DNA from: Devosia chinhatensis
GTDB taxonomy: Bacteria; Pseudomonadota; Alphaproteobacteria; Rhizobiales; Devosiaceae
NCBI RefSeq assembly: GCF_000969445.1
Contig: NZ_JZEY01000054.1
Location: forward strand, 1,178,001-1,242,000
Length of the DNA stretch: 64,000 bases
Direction of reading: 5' to 3'
Part shown: positions 1 through 6,575 of the stretch, in pieces
How the letters are laid out: each line of letters starts with the position of its first letter
How positions within the stretch are numbered: the first letter of the stretch is position 1
Notes under the pieces: model-generated
Databases searched by the model: none
Seen by the model: only the letters and a program-made list of their open reading frames with translations
Told to the model about the DNA's origin: nothing
Position numbers and translations under genes: made by a program

Positions 1-96
1 GCTGGCCGATAGCGGATTGTCAGTTCCCAGACTGAGGAAGATACCTGCCAGAAGGCAGATTGGCGCTGCGGCGGCGAGCACGATGAGAGCAATCAT
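1..96 (-). CDS. Partial small membrane or exported protein (N-terminus only)
   Basis: From an ATG at 94-96 the minus strand stays open for 32 codons to the window edge. AAAGGAG sits seven bases before the ATG, a good ribosome binding site. The visible residues are almost entirely hydrophobic (MIALIVLAAAAPICLLAG and on), so the product starts with a membrane helix or signal peptide. The rest of the gene is outside the window and the family cannot be named. It is divergent from the DUF1236 gene and may share the regulatory region between them. Confidence 0.6.
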   Translation of the reverse strand, partial: MIALIVLAAAAPICLLAGIFLSLGTDNPLSAS

Positions 97-155
97 GTGT
101 ATTCTCCTTTCATGCAAGACGCGTGAGAAGCCCGGCGGTTCCCAGAATTGTAAGA

Positions 156-171
156 TTACATTTTGCTTACA
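156..171 (-). promoter_or_regulatory. Direct repeat TGTAA-N6-TGTAA, possible response-regulator site
   Basis: The plus strand reads TTACATTTTGCTTACA, two TTACA half-sites 11 bases apart, so both face the same side of the helix. A second copy with identical spacing lies at 2269-2284. On the minus strand the form resembles the GTAA-N6-GTAA direct repeats bound by OmpR-family regulators such as CpxR. It lies 48 bases upstream of a GGAAC promoter element. The binding protein is unknown. Confidence 0.4.
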
Positions 172-196
172 GGCAATGTAATGCAGTAATAATGTA

Positions 197-216
197 AATT
201 TTATTTCGATAAAATT
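197..216. other. Perfect AT stem with UUCG loop
   Basis: AATTTTAT, TTCG, ATAAAATT form an uninterrupted 8-bp stem closed by a TTCG tetraloop. It lies just upstream of the GGAAC element at 219. It could terminate a transcript coming from either side or be an operator dyad; the sequence does not decide between these. Confidence 0.45.
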
Positions 217-218
217 CG

Positions 219-243
219 GGAACCATTGAATTATGCGCGTGTT
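219..243 (+). promoter_or_regulatory. EcfG-like (general stress response) promoter
   Basis: GGAAC at 219-223 and GTT at 241-243 are 17 bases apart, which fits the alphaproteobacterial EcfG consensus GGAAC-N16-CGTT apart from the base before GTT. The start codon of the DUF1236 gene is 34 bases further on. The same pair with the same spacing precedes the gene at 2381. Confidence 0.45.
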
Positions 244-277
244 CATTTTGCACTAACACAACACGTGCGAGGAAAAA

Positions 278-724
278 ATGAACAAGTTTTTTGTAAGTTC
301 TGTATCTGCAGTGGCCTTGCTCTTGCCGGTTGCTGCCCATGCCCAGATTATAAAAGGTGACGTAGAGGCCAATGCGGCTGTTGGAGGCGCTGCGGGTGGT
401 GCGACGGGCGCCGTCGTTGGTGGCCTGGTCTTTGGACCAATCGGTGCTGTGATCGGCGGGTTTACCGGTGCCACCATTGGTGCGGCAGGCGGCGTTGAAG
501 CCACCTCGGTGGAATATGTTCGGCTGAATCCGACGGAGCCTGTCGTGATCGATAGTACGATTGAAGTCGGTTATGTCGTACCAGCAGAAATCGTAATCCA
601 TCCCATCGAGGGGGATGCCACCCACGGCTATTTCTACACCAATGACCGCGTGTATTTCGTCGACCTCAGCAACCGCGCAGTGGTCTATTCACCCGGCATC
701 GTCGTTGCCGCCGAAGCGCAGTAA
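278..724 (+). CDS. Secreted DUF1236-like glycine-rich protein
   Basis: The 148-residue product has a signal peptide (residues 1-22, ending in AHA before Gln). A glycine/alanine-rich stretch at about 30-75 resembles glycine-zipper segments of envelope proteins. The C-terminal 60 residues, with VVPAEIVIHPIEG and YFYTNDRVYFVDLSNR, look like the DUF1236 domain common in rhizobial periplasmic proteins. AGGAAAAA precedes the ATG. The gene stands alone: a stress-type promoter is in front and a clear terminator follows at 733. Molecular function is unknown; a role in the envelope under stress is an inference from promoter and localisation. Confidence 0.75.
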   Translation: MNKFFVSSVSAVALLLPVAAHAQIIKGDVEANAAVGGAAGGATGAVVGGLVFGPIGAVIGGFTGATIGAAGGVEATSVEYVRLNPTEPVVIDSTIEVGYVVPAEIVIHPIEGDATHGYFYTNDRVYFVDLSNRAVVYSPGIVVAAEAQ

Positions 725-732
725 ATACCTCA

Positions 733-761
733 AGGCAGCCGTTCAAGCGGCTGCCTTTTTG
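733..761 (+). terminator. Rho-independent terminator after the DUF1236 gene
   Basis: AGGCAGCCG (733-741) pairs perfectly with CGGCTGCCT (748-756) across a 6-base loop and is followed by a T run. Confidence 0.85.
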
Positions 762-786
762 TTTCCATTCATCATCGAGAACGATC

Positions 787-2223
787 ATGTCCAGATCCCG
801 CCTTCTGGCCGGTGTGGCGCTCGCCGCGCTGTGCCTGCCCGTTGCCGCGCTTGCACCAGTGAACCCCTTCGGGGCGGCGCCCGTACAAGCGCAAACTGTC
901 AATGTCAGCTTTCAGCTATTTTTCGAGCAGCTGGAGCCCCATGGCGTGTGGGTGCACCATTCCCGTTACCAGTACGTATTCTGCCCCACCGGCATTGATG
1001 CTGACTGGCGCCCTTACACCGATGGCCGGTGGCTCTATATGGAAGGCCGCGGCTGGTATTTCGCCTCTGACGAACCACATGCCTGGGCGACATATCATTA
1101 CGGTCGCTGGTTCCCCGATAGCCGGCTGGGCTGGTGCTGGGTCCCGGGCACGAAATGGGCACCGGCATGGGTGAGTTGGCGCCGCAGCGACAATGTTGTC
1201 GGATGGGCCCCGCTCCCGCCCGAACGAAATGGCGTGGCGGTCTCGCTGGAAGTCAGCAACCGCGATCTGCCCGCAGGCTACTGGGTCTATGTACCCACCG
1301 CCCAATTCGTCGAGCCAGATCTGCGCCTCAGTGTCGTAATCGGCAATACCCAGCCGCAATACTACACCGAGACCCGCTTCCTTGGCCCCGTTGTCGTCGA
1401 AGGCGACGTCGTGGTCAACAATGTCATTGACGTCACCTATATCGAACAGACCATCAATCAGGAGGTGATCGTCTATCAGCCGGAGACGGCGTCCAGCCCG
1501 GACGAGCAGTCAGTGACGGCAGACAATCAGATCATCGTCTTCGATCAGGACGTGGCCGAGGCTGCCGCCGAAGTGATGCCGTCAGAGGCGGTTGAAGAGG
1601 AGCAGGCGCTCGAAACCATCGAAGCCGAGGGCGGCACAGCCGGCGCAACGGCGGAAATCGCAGCGGAAGGCGAGGCGGTGGGAGTAGAAGCGCCTGGCGT
1701 GGACGCCGGGGCTATGCCAGAGGAAGACGCCGGGGCTATGCCAGCCGAAGACGACAGTCACGTCAATGCCGGCGCCGCGGCGGAAGTCGAAACCCCTGTC
1801 GATGAAGGCCAGGCGGCGCAGAGCTCTGAGGCGCCGGCCGCTGAGGCTACGCCCAGCGGTTCTGCGTCCTCCGACAAACCTGCAGCGAAAGGCCAGACGA
1901 CCGAAGCGGCGGAGCCGCCTTGCCCGCCGGAAACCATGCAAGACGGTGTCTGCCCCATAATCCCCGCGGACCGCAAGCAGCCTGATGCAGTCGATGCAGC
2001 GCCGGCTGAAACTGCCACCCCGGTTGAAGAGCCGCCTGCGGAAGGATCGGTGCCCGAGCCTGTTCCTGCGGCTGACGCAGAGCCGACTCCGGGCGCCCCC
2101 GATGTGCCAGATGGCGACGCTGCCACAGCACAAGACGAGGTCCCAGCCGACGAACTGCCTTGTCCCATCGAAGTGCGGGTAGATGGCAAGTGTCCGCCTC
2201 TGGCCCCTGAAACTAACCAGTAA
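787..2223 (+). CDS. DUF6600-type secreted protein with long acidic low-complexity tail
   Basis: The 478-residue protein begins with a signal peptide (about 1-36). Residues 45-150 are rich in Trp and Tyr, with WATYHYGRWF, GWCWVPGTKWAPAWVSWR and GWAPLPP, the pattern of DUF6600. Residues from about 230 on are acidic and Ala/Pro/Glu-rich, hence probably disordered. Two 18-residue Cys-pair motifs of the form PCP...DG.CP sit near 375-395 and at the very C-terminus. A 24-bp unit is duplicated at 1702-1749. The protein probably spans or sits in the periplasm or outer envelope; function is unknown. A terminator follows directly. Confidence 0.75.
   Translation: MSRSRLLAGVALAALCLPVAALAPVNPFGAAPVQAQTVNVSFQLFFEQLEPHGVWVHHSRYQYVFCPTGIDADWRPYTDGRWLYMEGRGWYFASDEPHAWATYHYGRWFPDSRLGWCWVPGTKWAPAWVSWRRSDNVVGWAPLPPERNGVAVSLEVSNRDLPAGYWVYVPTAQFVEPDLRLSVVIGNTQPQYYTETRFLGPVVVEGDVVVNNVIDVTYIEQTINQEVIVYQPETASSPDEQSVTADNQIIVFDQDVAEAAAEVMPSEAVEEEQALETIEAEGGTAGATAEIAAEGEAVGVEAPGVDAGAMPEEDAGAMPAEDDSHVNAGAAAEVETPVDEGQAAQSSEAPAAEATPSGSASSDKPAAKGQTTEAAEPPCPPETMQDGVCPIIPADRKQPDAVDAAPAETATPVEEPPAEGSVPEPVPAADAEPTPGAPDVPDGDAATAQDEVPADELPCPIEVRVDGKCPPLAPETNQ
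1702..1749 (+). repeat. Two-copy 24-bp in-frame tandem repeat
   Basis: The unit starting GACGCCGGGGCTATGCCAG occurs twice in a row with two mismatches and encodes DAGAMPEE followed by DAGAMPAE. It lies in the low-complexity tail of the DUF6600 gene and looks like a slippage duplication. Confidence 0.8.
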
Positions 2224-2231
2224 CTGCTTTC

Positions 2232-2256
2232 AAGGGCGGCTTATGCCGCCCTTCTC
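2232..2256 (+). terminator. Terminator after the DUF6600 gene
   Basis: AAGGGCGGC (2232-2240) pairs perfectly with GCCGCCCTT (2245-2253) across TTAT. The following T run is short. Confidence 0.75.
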
Positions 2257-2268
2257 CCATCCATAAAC

Positions 2269-2284
2269 TTACATTTCCATTACA
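2269..2284 (-). promoter_or_regulatory. Second TGTAA-N6-TGTAA direct repeat
   Basis: The plus strand reads TTACATTTCCATTACA, the same half-sites and spacing as at 156-171. It lies 43 bases upstream of the GGAAC element at 2327. Shared placement before two envelope-type genes supports a common regulator. Confidence 0.4.
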
Positions 2285-2326
2285 CACGGCGTAACTTAAA
2301 TATTACAATGTTTTCAATCACTTATT

Positions 2327-2351
2327 GGAACGTGAGGCGCTTCTCTCGGTT
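2327..2351 (+). promoter_or_regulatory. EcfG-like promoter of the one-helix protein gene
   Basis: GGAAC at 2327-2331 and CGGTT at 2347-2351 give GGAAC-N17-GTT, identical in spacing to the element at 219-243. The start codon is 29 bases downstream. Confidence 0.45.
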
Positions 2352-2380
2352 ATGTCTTCACGTTAACAACGGAGGCAATA

Positions 2381-2584
2381 ATGCCCATCGAACGTGAAAC
2401 TATCGTGGAACGTCCAGCGACAACGGAAACAGTCGTAACGGGCGGTAGCCCCTTTGGCATCATCGGCGGCATCATTGTTGCTGTTGTCGCCGTGTTGCTG
2501 ATCTTCTGGCTCGTCAACGGGGGCACTTCGAGCAACGGTAGCTCGGTCAATGTCGACCTGCCCAATGTGACGGTCACCGAGTAG
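2381..2584 (+). CDS. Small single-helix membrane protein
   Basis: The product has 67 residues. Residues 25-46 (FGIIGGIIVAVVAVLLIFWL) form one membrane helix; the N-terminus is charged and the C-terminus short and polar. CGGAGG precedes the ATG at good distance. The family is not recognised, but small one-helix proteins under EcfG-type promoters are common among alphaproteobacterial stress genes. Its promoter region shares two elements with that of the DUF1236 gene, so the two are probably co-regulated. Confidence 0.65.
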   Translation: MPIERETIVERPATTETVVTGGSPFGIIGGIIVAVVAVLLIFWLVNGGTSSNGSSVNVDLPNVTVTE

Positions 2585-2615
2585 CCGCCAGTCCTTCGGA
2601 CGGAGAACCTGTTTC

Positions 2616-2852
2616 ATGAAAAAGCCAATTATGTTGGCGCCTGCGGACCAGGCGTTGCTTGCTGCAATCGTCTCTCTGGCGACGCGCATGGGAAAGCTTA
2701 CGATTGCCGAGGGCATCGAGGACGAAGCCACGGCCTTGCGCCTGGCCAGTCTTGGGTGTTCGTTCGGCCAGGGATATCATTTCAGCCGACCAATCTCCGG
2801 AGCCGATCTCGTCGCCCTCATGCTCCCCCGAGAGCGGCTGAAATCTGGCTAG
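2616..2852 (+). pseudogene. C-terminal remnant of an EAL-domain phosphodiesterase
   Basis: The 78-codon frame encodes the end of an EAL domain: KLTIAEGIEDEATALRLASL, then GCSFGQGYHFSRPIS. This matches the final helices and strand of c-di-GMP phosphodiesterases, where IAEGVE and QGY.FS.P are conserved. The EAL signature itself and all upstream metal ligands are absent, so it cannot be an enzyme. The frame has an ATG 31 bases after the preceding gene and might be translated, but the simplest reading is a gene fragment in a decayed accessory stretch. Confidence 0.7.
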
Positions 2853-3034
2853 CGCAGCGGTTGGTCATCTGTATCTTCAGCAATTGTACCAGCTTCGACA
2901 CGAGCGATTAACCCTTGCGACCGTTGTGACACTCAGCCTCCGCCAAAGCGCCATCCGGTAAGGCCCAGTTAAGGGGTTGCGCTCCTAGTGTCCACGTAGA
3001 GCGGGCATCGGCCGGCAATTGAGGAATAAAGAGC

Positions 3035-4051
3035 ATGCGGATGGGCAAATCGGCGATACTGGCGGTGATGCTGGCAGCAATCAGCACATCGACACTTGCC
3101 CAGGACTGGGTCGCAGAACGCCTTCGCGGCACGGTGCTGCAACTCGAAGGGGGCGAGTGGACGTCCATGGAGCGAGGCGCGATCGTTCCGGACGGGCAGA
3201 CAATCAAGACTGCAGCAGATGGACGTGCAGAACTGGTGCGTGGACAAGAACGCATTTCCCTTGCCGGCAATACGCAAATCTCAATACGCGATAGTGCCGG
3301 GCAGAAAATGACCACAGTTCTGCAGACCCTTGGTAGTGTGACCATCGAAGCAGAGCGCCGCAATGTGCAACATTTTTCGGTCCAGACACCCGTCTTGGCC
3401 GCAGTGGTCAAGGGGACCAGCTTCACCGTTACTTACAGCAACGGCAGAGCACGCGTTGATGTCGAGCGTGGAATAGTTCAGGTGCAGGATCGTGGCCATG
3501 AAATGGTCGTTGATGTCAGTGCGGGTCAGTCCGCGGAGGCAAGTCAAAGCCGCCCTGTCGACGTGACCGGCCCCGGATCAGACAAGACTGTGTTTCTGAT
3601 CGAAGGCAATGTGGTCCCTGCGGCGGCGCGCAGCGCCGTGCTGAAGGGAGATCTGGCCGCAGCAGAGGCGCTAGGCGCTTTGGGCAATGGCAATTCCCGA
3701 AACACTGCCTCCAATAGGAATGACGCTGCAAGCAATGCCGGCGGCAACAACGGCAACGGCAATGCCGGCGGCAACAATGGCAACGGCAATGCCGGTGGCA
3801 ACAACGGCAACGGCAATGCCGGTGGCAACAGCGGCAACAGCAATGCCGGCGGCAACAACGGCAACGGCAATGCCAGTGGCAACAACGGCAACGGCAATGC
3901 CGGCGGCAACAACGGCAACGGCAATGCCAGTGGCAACAACGGCAACGGCAATGCTGGTGGCAACAACGGCAACGGCAATGCTGGCGGCAACAATGGCAAC
4001 AGCAATGCCGACGGCAACAATGGCAACAGCAATGCCGGTAGAAATCATTGA
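3035..4051 (+). CDS. Secreted FecR-domain protein with Asn/Gly repeat tail
   Basis: The 338-residue product has a signal peptide (1-22, ending in LAQ). Residues 30-175 form a FecR-like domain: QLEGGEWTSMERGAIVPDG, then KTAADGRAELVRG, and VKGTSFTVTYSNGRARVDV, as in secreted proteins that share the FecR fold without a membrane anchor. Residues about 234-332 are eleven copies of a nine-residue unit NAGGNNGNG. No sigma factor or TonB receptor is adjacent, so a classical iron-signalling role is not supported. A surface or matrix role is possible but is an inference. Starts at 3035 and 3041 are both plausible. Confidence 0.75.
   Translation: MRMGKSAILAVMLAAISTSTLAQDWVAERLRGTVLQLEGGEWTSMERGAIVPDGQTIKTAADGRAELVRGQERISLAGNTQISIRDSAGQKMTTVLQTLGSVTIEAERRNVQHFSVQTPVLAAVVKGTSFTVTYSNGRARVDVERGIVQVQDRGHEMVVDVSAGQSAEASQSRPVDVTGPGSDKTVFLIEGNVVPAAARSAVLKGDLAAAEALGALGNGNSRNTASNRNDAASNAGGNNGNGNAGGNNGNGNAGGNNGNGNAGGNSGNSNAGGNNGNGNASGNNGNGNAGGNNGNGNASGNNGNGNAGGNNGNGNAGGNNGNSNADGNNGNSNAGRNH
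3734..4030 (+). repeat. Eleven tandem 27-bp coding repeats
   Basis: The unit encodes NAGGNNGNG and repeats eleven times in frame, followed by a partial twelfth copy (NAGRNH). Copies differ mainly at residue 3 (G, S or D), residue 6 and residue 9 (G or S), mostly through single base changes. Copy number is likely to vary between strains by slippage or recombination. Confidence 0.9.
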
Positions 4052-4349
4052 TGTGATCGCCCGGCGCTGAGCTGAAGTCAGTGCCATCGAATCCTTGCGT
4101 GCGGCTGTGGGTCTGGCGATGCTGTCGCGCGCATCGTCCGGCAAAGCCTTACTGAGAGCCCCTTCTCGATCCAGCCATCTGATGGCCCCAGTCCGCTGAG
4201 CATTGTCGGGGCGCTTGGCCGTGACGTCGGCAAGTTAAATAGAAACTGCAATTTCGTGGATGACAACCGTTGAGCGGCACCAGAGATCCATTTCGGAGCA
4301 CGCCACGAAAGGTCTCGCCTGTACACTTTAGACGGCGAAAGACAACCCT
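4052..4349. other. About 300 bases without a recognisable gene
   Basis: No open frame with a plausible ribosome binding site or family resemblance is visible on either strand. The stretch lies between the FecR-domain gene and two gene fragments and is probably decayed sequence. Confidence 0.5.
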
Positions 4350-4505
4350 GTGCAGATAGGTGAGGAAGCTCGGCTCAAAACTCTCAGGGGGTACCGCATA
4401 CTCGGTACCGAGCCCGATGAGAGCTTTGAGCGAATTATAAGAATTGTATCAGCTGCGCTCCGTGTTCCTATGGCCGCCATCACGCTGGTTGATGCAGATC
4501 GGCTA
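4350..4505 (+). pseudogene. N-terminal GAF-domain sensor fragment
   Basis: From 4350 the frame encodes EEARLKTLRGYRILGTEPDE, followed by SFERIIRIVSAALRVPMAAI and TLVDADRLW. This is the usual opening of GAF-domain sensor kinases and diguanylate cyclases, which read E.R...L..Y.ILDT.PE..FD.I. The resemblance stops abruptly near 4505, where sequence coding for part of a LysR regulator begins in another frame. It is a truncated gene start fused to an unrelated fragment. Confidence 0.65.
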
Positions 4506-4827
4506 TGGTCATGCTGCGATACGCTACCGGCTCCCCTCAGGCCCGATGCTGGCGTGGCGATTGCAGCAGGACGTTGACATAGTGACGGTGGAGCCACGGT
4601 CCGCGCTCGTCATCAGCGTCAACGCCTTCAGCGGCGGTCTTGCCTATGCCCGCGCCGGAACCGGGATCATCGGCGCCTTTCGCAACTGGTGCGAAGCTGA
4701 CTTCGCGGCCGGCACCCTGGTGCCTATCCTCGAGCCCTTCTGGGTAACACTCGACGGCCCGCGCCTTTACTATCCCAGTCGCTTCGCCGGACCACCTCTT
4801 CGGGCCTTCATCGATGTGTGCCAGTGA
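4506..4827 (+). pseudogene. C-terminal fragment of a LysR-family regulator
   Basis: The frame ending at 4827 encodes AIRYRLPSGPMLAWRLQQD, then GGLAYARAGTGIIGAFRNWC and LYYPSRFAGPPLRAFIDVC. These are typical of the second half of a LysR substrate-binding domain. The helix-turn-helix and first half are missing, and the 5' side runs straight into the GAF fragment. The join marks a deletion or illegitimate recombination between two lost genes. Confidence 0.65.
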
Positions 4828-4921
4828 AATGGCTGATAGACGACCGCTTTCGGGAAATGAAAAGAGCGACATGGACGACCGCAATGGGGCGCTAAGCTGC
4901 CAATCGCATTAAGTCCTAACG

Positions 4922-5344
4922 TTAGCACCAAAACTCATGGCCGTTGGGCCAACGGCGGGCTAAGCCTTCGGAAATGAGGATATCACCTACGTCTCGGCCA
5001 GCGATCCAAAGCGTGCCTAGGTTCCGGCCGTAGCGGTCTTTACCGTTGAGCGTCAGCGTGGCGACATTTTCGTTCAGCAGTTGAACGAGACGGTTTGCCG
5101 CCTGCCGGCCAAGACTGGCCTCAGCCTGACCACCGCAGAGGTTGCCACGCGTTTCCGGCGCGTCAATGGTTTCAAGGCGGACGGACTTATCCAGCCCACC
5201 GGCCCATAGTGTGTCGCCATCCACTACGCAGCGTTTTTCAGGGCCATTGCGCTCGTTATCACGGCATAGGCGCCAGTCGGCTGCAATTGATGGCACAGGG
5301 GCTATTAGGGCAGTAATTAGGATAATCGAAAGCAGACGTTTCAT
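4922..5344 (-). CDS. Secreted thermonuclease (SNase) family protein
   Basis: The 140-residue protein has a signal peptide (1-21). It carries the staphylococcal-nuclease-like core: VVDGDTLW, VRLETIDAPE with the Arg and Glu expected at the active site, and KDRYGRNLG with the second Arg. EGLARR near the end is also usual. It probably cuts nucleic acids outside the cytoplasmic membrane. The family is common on plasmids, prophages and islands, and this copy sits beside an integrase remnant and tRNA-Cys, which suggests acquisition by transfer. The ATG lacks a strong ribosome binding site. Confidence 0.8.
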   Translation of the reverse strand: MKRLLSIILITALIAPVPSIAADWRLCRDNERNGPEKRCVVDGDTLWAGGLDKSVRLETIDAPETRGNLCGGQAEASLGRQAANRLVQLLNENVATLTLNGKDRYGRNLGTLWIAGRDVGDILISEGLARRWPNGHEFWC

Positions 5345-5610
5345 GCGGTCGCATCGTCGTCCTTCTTAAAGCTGGCTCAGATTGCCCTTATGCCCGCTTT
5401 CTTTCCAACTCGGCAACCTGGCGGTCGAAGCGGCGGAGATGAAGGTCGGTTCGGCTATAGGACGTAGCTTCGCATCGGACGCCCAAGCCACAGCCATCTC
5501 CATTGCAGAAGCGGCTAAAGCCGTAAACAGGTGCGGGGCAGGGCGCGAATCGACAACTAAAATTAAAGGCCCGAAAGACAACTTGGTGCGGGCGCCCATC
5601 ACTAGAATCA
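5345..5610. other. Intergenic remnant without a clear gene
   Basis: Frames exist on both strands but none has a convincing start or family resemblance. It lies between the thermonuclease gene and the integrase fragment and is best read as decayed mobile DNA. Confidence 0.4.
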
Positions 5611-5919
5611 TCACGCTTTATGCATTTCTAGTGATCCCGTCGGGATCTCGCCTGCGCGACACCTCTGGATTTCTAGCGCCAGAGACGCCCACTTGGCGCT
5701 CGCCTTATAGCGCTCCACCAGCCAGGCAAATGTGCCGTTCGCTGTTGGTGCGGTCAGGGCCAAGCCGCCAAGTGCAGCCTCATAAGCCGCGAGCCATTCA
5801 GAGCTTTCGTAAGAAGCGGGGATAAGCGTAACCAGCGGACGGCACTCGAGTTCTGCCAATCCTGTCAGTCGGAACGCCTCGTGAACCAATTTTGCACACA
5901 CAACGAATGGTGTGTGCAA
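5611..5919 (-). pseudogene. N-terminal fragment of a phage-type integrase
   Basis: The frame encodes about 100 residues including ASYESSEWLAAYEAALGG and GTFAWLVERYKASAKWASLA. This is the opening of the N-terminal core-binding region of alphaproteobacterial tyrosine recombinases, where P.F..AY.AAL and G....L...Y..S..W are typical. The match ends after about residue 87 and a stop follows. The catalytic domain with its Arg, His and Tyr is missing. It is transcribed away from tRNA-Cys, whose 5' end is 47 bases off, and probably marks an element that once integrated here. Confidence 0.6.
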
Positions 5920-5965
5920 CTTGGTCTTGACGGAAAACTCGAAACCCCAGATAAGCCGGGCCAGA

Positions 5966-6039
5966 GGCCGCGTGGCGGAATGGTTACGCAGCGGATTGCA
6001 AATCCGTGTATTCCGGTTCGATTCCGGACGCGGCCTCCA
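5966..6039 (+). tRNA. tRNA-Cys (GCA)
   Basis: Acceptor arms GGCCGCG (5966-5972) and CGCGGCC (6029-6035) pair fully. The anticodon loop TTGCAAA has GCA at 5998-6000, and the T arm contains GGTTCGATTCC. The 3' CCA is encoded (6037-6039). All parts of a functional cysteine tRNA are present. Confidence 0.95.
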
Positions 6040-6122
6040 ATTGCTCCCCGATATAAGCCTGGCATCGCGTGGAACATCCGCGGCGCCGGCAAGTTGCTCC
6101 CTCTCACGAGAGAGGAGCCGTC

Positions 6123-6287
6123 ATGAGCCCGAGCAAGCAGGAATCCCGTCCCGCGCCCACCGAAACCGAGCCCGGTCAGCAGCGCGACGATAATCTCGAC
6201 GATATGGGGCGACGTCCCGATGGCAGCGAGCAGGACCAGCCCGGTGCTGGGCGGCCCGACGATCGGAACGATACAAAGCGCAAATAG
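6123..6287 (+). CDS. Small hydrophilic, probably disordered protein
   Basis: The 54-residue product is almost entirely polar and charged (MSPSKQESRPAPTETEPG at the start, DDRNDTKRK at the end), with no helix-forming hydrophobic stretch. AGAGGAG lies seven bases before the ATG, which supports translation. No family is recognised. It stands alone 83 bases after tRNA-Cys. Coding potential rests on the ribosome binding site and composition only. Confidence 0.45.
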   Translation: MSPSKQESRPAPTETEPGQQRDDNLDDMGRRPDGSEQDQPGAGRPDDRNDTKRK

Positions 6288-6575
6288 CGTTCTTCGCGAC
6301 AAATTCGTGCGCTCATGTGCTCCGCCATTGCCAACGGCAGTCGCGGAGCATATTCACGTCCAGCATATGGCCGGCATCCGATAGGCCCGGCCGTCATCGT
6401 CCTGCGCTGACGCCTCCCAGGCTGTCCGCGCAGGATAACCGAACCATTGTCCACCTTCTGTTGCGAAGCGGTGACGCTTGTACATGAAGAAGCAATTAAA
6501 GTTTGGTAGGGATGGGTGAGTTTGATTGTGCAGCCCATCGGCGTGGCGTTAGTATTTGGGCTCTGGAGGCGGCGT

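Noticed and set aside
3035-3600. FecR anti-sigma function in iron signalling
   Set aside because: The protein has a cleavable signal peptide, no cytoplasmic sigma-binding segment, and no sigma factor or TonB receptor gene beside it.
3734-4030. Regular 27-bp repeats as a CRISPR array
   Set aside because: There are no unique spacers; the repeats are contiguous, in frame and code for NAGGNNGNG inside a secreted protein gene.
5382-5825. Plus-strand frame opposite the integrase remnant
   Set aside because: Its sequence has no recognisable family, and the opposite strand carries a clear integrase-like segment.
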